From Opitutaceae bacterium (GTDB taxonomy: Bacteria; Verrucomicrobiota; Verrucomicrobiia; Opitutales; Opitutaceae), in NCBI GenBank assembly GCA_025352845.1, contig JANXSC010000336.1, positions 1-10,196 of the forward strand: a stretch of DNA of 10,196 nucleotides, written 5' to 3'. The translations under genes were made by a program, and so were the position numbers. The notes below the pieces were generated by a model. The model was not told the origin of the DNA. It made no database searches and saw only the letters and a list, made by a program, of their open reading frames with translations. The first letter of the stretch is position 1. The number at the start of each line of letters is the position of its first letter. Below are positions 1 to 6,482 of the stretch, piece by piece.

Positions 1-1098
1 CGGCTGCCCGGCCTCGACCGCAACGCCCGCGCCCGGCTCGTCGCCCGCCTCGCCGAACTCGCCCCCACCGCCGCAGATCGCGAAATAAATTTCGCCATTG
101 ATCTCGCGGGCGCGCCGCACCTCGCGCTCGGCCAGCAGATCAATCCCGGCTCATCCTACCCGACCGCCTACGAAATCTGTCTCTACCCGCTCGCACCGAG
201 TCTGGAAAAACAGCGCCGTCTCCGCTGGCAAATCATCGGCCTCGGCACCGCGCTGCTCCTCGCCGGCCTCGCCGCCAGCCAGGTCGCGGCGACGGGCCTG
301 TCCCGCCCCGTCGAAAAACTCGCCGCCGATTCCGCGAAAAATATCGTCCAGCTCGATCGCGCCGAAGCTGCGCTCGAGGCGACGCAGGCCGAACTCGAGC
401 GCGCGGCGCGCTTCGCCTCCGATGCCTCGCATCAGCTCAAGACGCCCGTTGCCGTCTTTCGCGCGAGTCTCGACGAGCTGCTCGCGCGCGACGATCTCAC
501 GCCCACGGTGCGCGACGAACTCAACGCCCTCGTCAGCCGCACCTACCGCTTCACCGGGATGATCGAGGACTTGCTCCTCCTCTCGCGCATGGAGGCCGGC
601 CAGCTCCAGATCGATTTTTCGCCCGTCAACCTCACGCACCTGATCGATTCGTGGCTCGACGATCTGAGTGTGCTCCCCGACGCGCGTCCGATTGAAATCA
701 CCACGGACCTTCCCGGTGAATTGCGGGTCTTGGGTGAGCCCCGCTACGTCTCAATCATCCTGCAAAACCTTTTGGAAAACGCGCGGAAATACAACCGACC
801 CCAAGGCCGCATCCACATCGCCGCCCGCGCCGACACCACTGTCGCCCGCCTCACCATCGGCAACACCGGCTCCCCCATCCCGGTCGCCACGCAGCCGCAC
901 ATCTTCAACCGCTTTTACCGCGGCACCACCGGGGAAAATATTCCGGGCCACGGCCTCGGCCTGAATCTGGCGCGATTACTCGCGCAGCTCCACGGTGGCG
1001 ACGTGCAGCTAAACCGTTCCGCCAATGACTGGACGGAATTTGAAATACGTTTTCGGCTAGCCATCCCCGAACCGATTTCCGTCGCTAGCCCCACATGA
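1..1098 (+). CDS. Sensor histidine kinase, 5' truncated by the window edge
   Basis: This is the C-terminal 365 residues of a membrane two-component sensor kinase, open from base 1 in frame 1; the real start lies outside. In-window residues: end of a periplasmic sensor region to about 75, one transmembrane helix about 77-98, a short HAMP-like linker (SRPVEKL at 101-107), a coiled-coil-like stretch, and the dimerisation/phosphoacceptor box around FASDASHQLKTP with the phospho-accepting His at 144. The ATPase domain follows: N box NLLENARKYN (N260), a G1-like box NTGSPIP (288-294), F box FNRFYRG (302-308) and G2 box GHGLGLNLA (316-324). The Asn in place of the usual G1 Asp resembles, from memory, CusS-type metal-sensing kinases, so it need not mean loss of activity. 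The response regulator is presumably upstream. The stop overlaps the next start by 4 bp. The signal sensed cannot be read from the sequence. Confidence 0.93.
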   Translation, partial: RLPGLDRNARARLVARLAELAPTAADREINFAIDLAGAPHLALGQQINPGSSYPTAYEICLYPLAPSLEKQRRLRWQIIGLGTALLLAGLAASQVAATGLSRPVEKLAADSAKNIVQLDRAEAALEATQAELERAARFASDASHQLKTPVAVFRASLDELLARDDLTPTVRDELNALVSRTYRFTGMIEDLLLLSRMEAGQLQIDFSPVNLTHLIDSWLDDLSVLPDARPIEITTDLPGELRVLGEPRYVSIILQNLLENARKYNRPQGRIHIAARADTTVARLTIGNTGSPIPVATQPHIFNRFYRGTTGENIPGHGLGLNLARLLAQLHGGDVQLNRSANDWTEFEIRFRLAIPEPISVASPT

Positions 1099-2309
1099 AA
1101 TTTTTCCGCGCCGTGCTTCTGGTCTGCGCCGCTTGCGCCTCCTCCGGCGCCGCCGAGGACTGGTTTGACCGCGCGGCTGATAAACTAAGCTTCAGCGCGT
1201 TTCAGGACACGTTTCGGACCAGGGCCAGCGGCACACTCTCGCTCGAAGGCTTCAACATCGCGCAACCGCCCCCCGGCATGCTCTTCACCAACGGCCACAC
1301 GCTGTTCAGCCCGCGGCTCTCGCTCTTTGCCGACAGCCAGATCGGAGAACACGTTTCCGGTTTCGTGCAGGTTCGCGCCGACCGTGGCTTCGATCCCACC
1401 AATCAGAACATCCGCGTGCGCCTCGACGAATATGCGCTGCGGCTTACGCCGTGGAAAGACGGACGGATGAATTTCCAAGTCGGCCAGTTCGCCACCGTCA
1501 TCGGCAACTGGGTCGCGCGCCACGACGCCCGCGACAATCCCTTCATCACCGCACCGCTGCCGTATGAGCTGATGACAAATATCTACGACGGCAAGGCTCC
1601 GCACTCGCCGCTCGACTTCATCGATTTCCAGCTCGACGAAAAATACGAATACAACCCGATCGTGTGGGGCCCGTGCTACGCCACGGGTGCGGCTGTCTCG
1701 GGGCGGCTGAACAAATTCACGTATGCCTTCGAGGTGAAAAATGCCGGGCCCGGTTCGCGCCCGCCCCTATGGGCGATCAGCCACCTCGGTTTTGGGCGGC
1801 CGGCCTATTCTGCGCGCCTCGGCTATCAGCCGGACCTGAGCTGGAAATTCGGCGTCTCCGCCAGCGACAGCGCCGTCTATGCACCCAACGCAGCGGTGAG
1901 CCTGCCCCGGGGCACGAACCGCCATGATTTCGTGAATCGCCTCGTGGCCGCCGACGCCGCCTACGCGTGGGGCCGGCTGCAAGTGTGGTCCGAGATTTTT
2001 TACTCACGCTACGATGTGCCGCGCGTCGGCGAGGCCCACACCGTCGCCGGCTACGTGGAGACGAAATATAAATTCACCCCGCAGCTCTACGGCGCGTTCC
2101 GCTGGAACCGGCAGGTCTTTTCCAAAATCAATCTCGGCGCTGGAAAAATGACACCGTGGACAGACGCGGTGTGGCGCCTCGATGCCTCCACCGGCTACCG
2201 CTTCACCGCCCATCTCGATCTCAAGCTGCAGGTTAGCACGCAACACGAGGCGACGACCCACAGCGGCCTGCCCGTGAATCTGGCGGCGCAGTTCAATCTG
2301 CGGCTCTGA
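1095..2309 (+). CDS. Predicted outer-membrane beta-barrel (porin-like) protein
   Basis: A 404-residue protein with a Sec signal peptide (MKFF, hydrophobic core, cleavage likely after SSGAA near residue 20). The mature part consists of alternating hydrophobic/polar stretches of 8-12 residues rich in Tyr, Phe and Trp, with short Gly/Asp/Asn turns, and it ends in QFNLRL, where the final strand of a barrel is expected; Leu rather than Phe is last, which is less typical. No internal hydrophobic helix is visible. This pattern is that of Gram-negative outer-membrane barrels, but I cannot name a family or substrate. The ATG overlaps the kinase stop (ATGA) and has no Shine-Dalgarno sequence, so translation is probably coupled to the kinase. 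Roles as a porin, efflux channel or metal-related pore are all possible. Confidence 0.75.
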   Translation: MKFFRAVLLVCAACASSGAAEDWFDRAADKLSFSAFQDTFRTRASGTLSLEGFNIAQPPPGMLFTNGHTLFSPRLSLFADSQIGEHVSGFVQVRADRGFDPTNQNIRVRLDEYALRLTPWKDGRMNFQVGQFATVIGNWVARHDARDNPFITAPLPYELMTNIYDGKAPHSPLDFIDFQLDEKYEYNPIVWGPCYATGAAVSGRLNKFTYAFEVKNAGPGSRPPLWAISHLGFGRPAYSARLGYQPDLSWKFGVSASDSAVYAPNAAVSLPRGTNRHDFVNRLVAADAAYAWGRLQVWSEIFYSRYDVPRVGEAHTVAGYVETKYKFTPQLYGAFRWNRQVFSKINLGAGKMTPWTDAVWRLDASTGYRFTAHLDLKLQVSTQHEATTHSGLPVNLAAQFNLRL

Positions 2310-2352
2310 GCCTGGCCTGCGAACGCCCGAAAGCAGGACGGACCATCATTCT

Positions 2353-2447
2353 GTCATTCTGAGCGGAGCGAAGAATTCATTTCGACATCCGCAAGCCACT
2401 ATCGCGTGCGCATCCCCTGCTGGATTCTTCGCTTCGCTCAGAATGAC
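2353..2447. repeat. Long imperfect inverted repeat in convergent junction
   Basis: Arms 2353-2376 and 2424-2447 are 24 bp each and reverse complementary except for one mismatch. The left arm begins GTCATTCTGAGCG and the right arm ends GCTCAGAATGAC. The spacer is 47 bp. Each arm is itself partly palindromic (ATTCT...AGAAT). The element occupies most of the 155-bp gap between the porin-like gene and the dehydrogenase small-subunit gene, which converge. No T tract follows on either strand, so it is not a standard intrinsic terminator, though the stem could stop or protect both transcripts. The motif resembles a dispersed intergenic repeat that I recall from several bacterial phyla; that recollection is unchecked. 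Confidence 0.85.
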
Positions 2448-2464
2448 AAACCGTTTGAGCCTGG

Positions 2465-3070
2465 CTACCGAGTCCAAGCGCGGTTGCCCACCTCGGCGAG
2501 CGGGATGTCAGCCTGAAACTTCCCCGGAATCGGATCGTAGTGCAGCACGTTTTTCCCGATCTGCTCGGAGGTGAAGTAACCGAGCAGCGTCAGCTCGCGC
2601 AGCTGGTGGAAAAAAGATTTTTCCTTCTTCTGCGACGCCTCGGCGATCCGTTTGAGCACGGCGTCTTGTTGCGCCGACGTGAGAGCGGCAAACCCTGCCT
2701 TGTGCGCCGTCCTGCCCGCCGCCTCGACCTCGGCGAGTCCGTTTTTAAACATCCGCTGCTCGTCCGGAGTCATGTATTCTCCCACCACGAGATCGATGAA
2801 CGCCGGCACGCCCACGTCGGTCGCGCCGGGCGTGTCCGTGCGCGGCAAGATCCGCTCCGCCGCTGCGGCTGCGACGGCAAATTGCTGGGCGTTGAGATGC
2901 TGCGGCTTCGCCGTAGCTCCCGCTGCCGTCGGCTGCGCGCGCAACACACCGGCGAGAATCGACGGAGAAATCGCGACGCCGAGGAGCAGCGTGGCGCGGC
3001 GAATCGCTTCACGGCGAGTCAGCAACTGCGGATCGGATATTTCGGCCTGGGTGGAATTCATCGGAGGCAT
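2465..3070 (-). CDS. Gluconate 2-dehydrogenase subunit 3 family protein (Tat-exported small subunit)
   Basis: A 201-residue protein. Residues 18-23 read TRREAI, followed by a hydrophobic stretch (about 27-44): a twin-arginine signal with RR at 19-20. The C-terminal part has the hallmarks of the family: FFHQLRELTLLGYFTSE, then the YDPIPGKF block and LAEVGNRAW near the end. In characterised relatives (small subunits of FAD glucose and gluconate dehydrogenases) this subunit carries the Tat signal and takes the flavoprotein across the membrane with it. That fits here: the GMC partner 12 bp upstream has no signal of its own. The order flavoprotein then small subunit is kept on one transcript. The first ATG (3070) is taken; an in-frame ATG at 3061 is an alternative that keeps the RR motif. 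Neither has a clear ribosome binding site. Confidence 0.88.
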   Translation of the reverse strand: MPPMNSTQAEISDPQLLTRREAIRRATLLLGVAISPSILAGVLRAQPTAAGATAKPQHLNAQQFAVAAAAAERILPRTDTPGATDVGVPAFIDLVVGEYMTPDEQRMFKNGLAEVEAAGRTAHKAGFAALTSAQQDAVLKRIAEASQKKEKSFFHQLRELTLLGYFTSEQIGKNVLHYDPIPGKFQADIPLAEVGNRAWTR

Positions 3071-3082
3071 CTTCGCGGACGG

Positions 3083-4798
3083 TTAGAGATTTTGTTTCTT
3101 CAACTCGCTCACCGCGTGATCGCACGCGCGGGCGGTGAGCGCCATGTAGGTGAGCGAGGGGTTCACACACGCGCCGGACGCCATGCACGCGCCATCGGTC
3201 ACGAATACGTTCGGCGAAGTGTGGACTTGGTTCCACCTGTTCAACACCGAGGTCTTCGGGTCGCGGCCCATACGCGCGGTGCCCATCTCGTGAATGCAAT
3301 TGCCCGGCGCACTGTTCGTCACGTCGTCGAAAGGCGTCACTTCCTTCAACCCCGACGCCTCGAGCATCTCGACCGCCGACTGCTTCATGTCCTTACGCAT
3401 CGCGAGTTCGTTTTCCTTCCAGCCGCAGTCGAAGGTGACGGTCGGCTGGCCCCATTTGTCGCGGAGCTTGGCATTCAGATAGAGCTGGTTGCTGTGATAT
3501 GGCAGGCACTCGCCCCACGAGCCGATGCCGAAGCGCCACGGTCCCGGCGCGATCAGGTCGGCCTTCAGGCCCGCGCCGAAGTGATTCAGCTCCTTGATGC
3601 CGCGCGTCCAATCGAGGCGGCTCGCGTTGCCCTGATAACCGAAACCGCGGAGGTAGTCCTTGCGCGCCGTCTCCTTGTTCAGGTTTCGGAAGCGCGGGAT
3701 GTAAATCCCGTTCGGCCGCTGCCCGCGATAGTAGCGATCCTTGAAGCCGTCGGAAAGGCCGGTCGCGCCGACCTTGAAGTGGTGGTCCATCAGGTTGTGG
3801 CCAAGCTCGCCGCTGTCGTTGCCGAAACCCTTCGGAAAACGCTCCGACTTTGAGTTCAGCAAGATGAACGTCGAGGCCACCGCGGACGCACAGCAGAAAA
3901 TCACCTTCGCGTGAAACTCGATCACTTGGTTCGTCTCGGCATCAATCACGCGCACGCCGGTGGCGCGGCCCTTGTCCTTGTCGTAGATCAGCTCGTTCAC
4001 GATTGAGAACGGGCGGAGCGTCAGGTTGCCGGTGGCGTAGGCGGCGGGGAGTGTCGCGGCGTTGCTGCTGAAATACGCGCCGTAGGGGCAGCCGCGGATG
4101 CAGCGGTTGCGGTTCTGGCAACTGCCACGGCCGTTGTGCGGCTGCGTGAGATTCGCCGCGCGGCCGATGATCATCGGCCGACCGCCAAACGCCGCCGCGA
4201 TCCGCTGGCGCACGTCGATCTCGAGGCAGTTCATTTCCATCGGCGGGAGAAACTGGCCGTCGGGCAGATGCGGCAGGCCGTCGCGGTTGCCGCTGATGCC
4301 GGCGAAGCGCTCCGCGTAATCATACCAGGGCGCGATGTCCGCGTAGCGAATCGGCCAGTCGGTCGCGACGCCCTCCTTCGCATTGGCCTCAAAATCGAGA
4401 TCGCTGAAACGGTAGCTCTGCCGGCCCCACAGCAGCGAGCGGCCGCCGACGTGATAGCCGCGCATCCAGTCGAAACGCTTGTCCTCCGAGTAGGGATTTT
4501 CGAGGTCGTTCACAAACCAGTGCGCCGACGCCGGGTGCGTCGTGTAGCCGGTGCGGTTTTGTTTTTCCTGCTTGGTGAGCTCGGCGGCAGGGAGCTTCGC
4601 GCGGCCGGCAAACTCCCAGCTCTCGGTCATCGCCGTCGGATAGTCGCCATGCTTCACGTCGCGCCCGCGTTCCAGCACGAGGGTCTTGAGCCCCTTCTCG
4701 GTCAGCTCCTTCGCGGCCCAGCCGCCGCTGATGCCGGAACCGATGACGATGGCGTCGTAGGTGTTTTGTTTCGTGCCTGCGCCTTGGATGTTGGCCAT
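3083..4798 (-). CDS. GMC-family FAD-dependent dehydrogenase, large subunit with putative Fe-S motif
   Basis: A 571-residue flavoprotein. The N-terminal Rossmann FAD motif GSGISG is at residues 20-25, ending in the LVLERG strand. The C-terminal GMC signature is complete: HEMGTARMG beginning at catalytic His503, then VTDGACMASGACVNPSLTYMAL with Asn546, giving a His/Asn catalytic pair. Cys227, Cys233 and Cys237 form C-x5-C-x3-C-P within CIRGCPYGA, the spacing I recall for the [3Fe-4S] ligands of bacterial FAD glucose dehydrogenase. No signal peptide is seen, so export would rely on the downstream Tat subunit. Likely reaction: oxidation of a sugar or other alcohol carbon, possibly C3 of a glycoside, with electrons passed to an unidentified acceptor. 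The frame stays open far upstream to 5413, but that part is a shadow of the sulfatase; family homology starts at MANIQG, so ATG 4798 is chosen. No Shine-Dalgarno sequence precedes it. Confidence 0.92.
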   Translation of the reverse strand: MANIQGAGTKQNTYDAIVIGSGISGGWAAKELTEKGLKTLVLERGRDVKHGDYPTAMTESWEFAGRAKLPAAELTKQEKQNRTGYTTHPASAHWFVNDLENPYSEDKRFDWMRGYHVGGRSLLWGRQSYRFSDLDFEANAKEGVATDWPIRYADIAPWYDYAERFAGISGNRDGLPHLPDGQFLPPMEMNCLEIDVRQRIAAAFGGRPMIIGRAANLTQPHNGRGSCQNRNRCIRGCPYGAYFSSNAATLPAAYATGNLTLRPFSIVNELIYDKDKGRATGVRVIDAETNQVIEFHAKVIFCCASAVASTFILLNSKSERFPKGFGNDSGELGHNLMDHHFKVGATGLSDGFKDRYYRGQRPNGIYIPRFRNLNKETARKDYLRGFGYQGNASRLDWTRGIKELNHFGAGLKADLIAPGPWRFGIGSWGECLPYHSNQLYLNAKLRDKWGQPTVTFDCGWKENELAMRKDMKQSAVEMLEASGLKEVTPFDDVTNSAPGNCIHEMGTARMGRDPKTSVLNRWNQVHTSPNVFVTDGACMASGACVNPSLTYMALTARACDHAVSELKKQNL

Positions 4799-4822
4799 GG
4801 GAAAAATAATTGGTGCGGGGCT

Positions 4823-4847
4823 GACGCGCGGGAGGGTTGCGCGCGTC
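4823..4847 (-). other. Perfect GC hairpin between sulfatase and GMC genes
   Basis: Arms 4823-4830 and 4840-4847 (GACGCGCG / CGCGCGTC) pair perfectly over 8 bp with a 9-nt loop. On the transcribed minus strand the stem is followed about 14 nt later by an AT-rich leader (AATTATTTTTCCC) and the GMC start. The T run is too distant for a classical terminator. It may be an mRNA-stability or partial-attenuation element setting the ratio of the two products; this is inference. Confidence 0.4.
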
Positions 4848-4893
4848 CAGCGTTCAATCCGGGCCGGTTTTGTTTGGCAAGCTGCGCGATGAA

Positions 4894-6336
4894 TCAATCG
4901 CTGTGCCGCTTCGCCTTCGAGCCGCCGCCTTTCCAGATGTCCCACTTCGGATCGGCGTAGCGGGCGAAAAATTCGTCGATGCGACCCGCGAGTTCGGCCC
5001 GCTTCGCCTCGGTGCCGGGCTGCCCGTAGAGGTTGAAGCGTTCCTGTGAATCGCGCTTCATGTCGTAGAGCTCGAAGGGGCCGGTGGATTTTTCGGAACG
5101 GCGTGCGACGTATTTCCAGTCGTCGGTCCGCACGGCGCGCACGGTTTCCATCTCGTAGAACATCACGTTCTCCCACGCCAGCGGTTCGCCGCGGAGCACC
5201 GCGCTGAAATCCCGCCCGGGCGAGCGCGGCGTCGCCGGCATCTTCGCGCCGAGCCCGAGTTCGTTGAGCACCGTCGGGAGAAAATCGTAGTTGCTCACGA
5301 TGAGGTCGCTCGTGCGGCCCGCGGGAACTTTTCCCGGCTGCCGGAAGATCAGCGGAATCTGCATCATCAGCTCGTGCGCCGCGATCGGGCGGAAATGATC
5401 GCCCATGCCCCACATGCCGTTTTGCCCGCCCATCCAGCCTTGGTCGGAGGCATACACGACGAGCGTGTCGTCATCGAGCCCGAGGCGCCGGAGCGTGGCC
5501 ATGATTTCGCCCACACCGTCATCGACGCCGCTCACCTCCGCGGCGACGCGCTCCATCGCGGTCTGCGTGTTGTGAAATTGCTTGTTCGCGCTCTGCCACG
5601 GGTGCATCGCCTCGACAGGGAAACTCTGGAAGTGTTTACCGCGGTAATACTCCGCGTGGCGATTGCGCGGCGCATTCTTCATGAGCTGGCCGAGCGCGTA
5701 GGGGCCGTTGTAAGCGAGAAACAGGAAGAACGGTCGCGCGCGATTCGCCTTGATGAACTCGATGCCCTTCCGCGTCCAGAGATCGGTCGTGTAGCCGACC
5801 TCCTTTCGCACGGCGCCGTTTTCGATCACGTCCTGATTGTAGAATTCAGTGGTGTGCCCGTCGGGCTTGGTGACCCAGAAACTGAAACCCTCCGAGGGAT
5901 GCAGGTTGTCGCCGAGGTGCCATTTACCGCTGAGGCCGCAGGTGTAGCCAGAATCGCGCAGCACTTCGCCGAGCGACGTGAACTCGCGCAGCGTGTTGTA
6001 GGCCTCGGGGCCCATCATGAACTTCGGATCGAGAAACGAATGCACGCCGTGCTGCGACGGAATCAGCCCGGTGAGAAACGTCGCGCGCGTCGGCGAGCAC
6101 ACGGGGTTGCTGCTGAGCGCGCGCGTGAACCGCACGCCCTCGCGCGCTAGGCGATCGATGTGCGGCGTGCGGATGTCTGGATTGCCGTAGCAGCCGAGCG
6201 TCCACGCGCCCTGGTTGTCGCTGAGGATGAAGACGAGATTCCGCGGACGCTCCGCCGCGAAGACCGCCACTGTCCACCACAGGCCAACGCCCATCAATGC
6301 CACTCGCGTAAATTTTGAGAACCGTGTCGGCGTCAT
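4894..6336 (-). CDS. Secreted S1-family arylsulfatase
   Basis: A 480-residue formylglycine-dependent sulfatase. A signal peptide covers about residues 1-28 (hydrophobic core VALMGVGLWWTVAVFAA). The active-site signature is CSPTRATFLTG with Cys80 as the residue converted to formylglycine. Other family landmarks: LSDNQGAWTLGCYGN with metal-ligand Asp40 and an Asn41 in place of the commoner second Asp, SGKWHLG with Lys138 and His140, and a second metal site at D298-Q299 in YASDQGWMGGQNGMWGMG. The protein hydrolyses sulfate esters, probably on a glycan, in the periplasm or outside; the sequence does not fix the substrate. No maturase (anSME or FGE) is in the window. The ATG at 6336 is the only in-frame start before the signal peptide and has the only clear Shine-Dalgarno sequence here (GGAAG, 7 nt upstream). 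It lies 95 bp before the GMC gene and probably shares its transcript. Confidence 0.95.
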   Translation of the reverse strand: MTPTRFSKFTRVALMGVGLWWTVAVFAAERPRNLVFILSDNQGAWTLGCYGNPDIRTPHIDRLAREGVRFTRALSSNPVCSPTRATFLTGLIPSQHGVHSFLDPKFMMGPEAYNTLREFTSLGEVLRDSGYTCGLSGKWHLGDNLHPSEGFSFWVTKPDGHTTEFYNQDVIENGAVRKEVGYTTDLWTRKGIEFIKANRARPFFLFLAYNGPYALGQLMKNAPRNRHAEYYRGKHFQSFPVEAMHPWQSANKQFHNTQTAMERVAAEVSGVDDGVGEIMATLRRLGLDDDTLVVYASDQGWMGGQNGMWGMGDHFRPIAAHELMMQIPLIFRQPGKVPAGRTSDLIVSNYDFLPTVLNELGLGAKMPATPRSPGRDFSAVLRGEPLAWENVMFYEMETVRAVRTDDWKYVARRSEKSTGPFELYDMKRDSQERFNLYGQPGTEAKRAELAGRIDEFFARYADPKWDIWKGGGSKAKRHSD

Positions 6337-6410
6337 GGTCGTTCTTCCGCAAGATGCATAAGGCGTGTTTGTGAAATGCCAACACCGCTGAATTGGGATT
6401 GCGTGGGTCA

Positions 6411-6450
6411 CGCTCGCTTGCGAGCGCGGGTTGGGCGCGCGCAAGCGCGC
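6411..6450. repeat. Clustered GC-rich palindromes between two minus-strand genes
   Basis: The 146-bp gap 6337-6482 contains overlapping palindromes: CGCTCGC-TT-GCGAGCG (6411-6426), GCGCGC-AA-GCGCGC (6437-6450), and an alternative larger stem pairing CGCTTGCG (6415-6422) with CGCAAGCG (6440-6447). The two small hairpins and the large stem exclude one another. No T tract follows on the minus strand, so this is not a clear terminator. The rest of the gap shows only the sulfatase ribosome binding site. It could be a repeat element, a processing site or a switchable leader structure. Confidence 0.5.
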
Positions 6451-6482
6451 TGGCCTGCCAAAAACATTCGGCAAACACGACC

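Noticed and set aside
862..882. Histidine kinase judged catalytically dead because the G1 Asp is Asn
   Set aside because: CusS-like kinases carry a similar N-x-G-x-P-I sequence and the other ATP-binding boxes are intact.
2540..3853. A 437-codon open frame on the plus strand opposite the dehydrogenase genes
   Set aside because: It is Arg/His/Val-rich with no recognisable domain and lies antisense to two clearly homologous genes; long antisense frames are expected at this GC content.
4799..5413. Upstream extension of the GMC reading frame to 5413
   Set aside because: The added residues are Arg-rich, overlap the sulfatase in another frame and show no homology features; the FAD motif begins right after ATG 4798.
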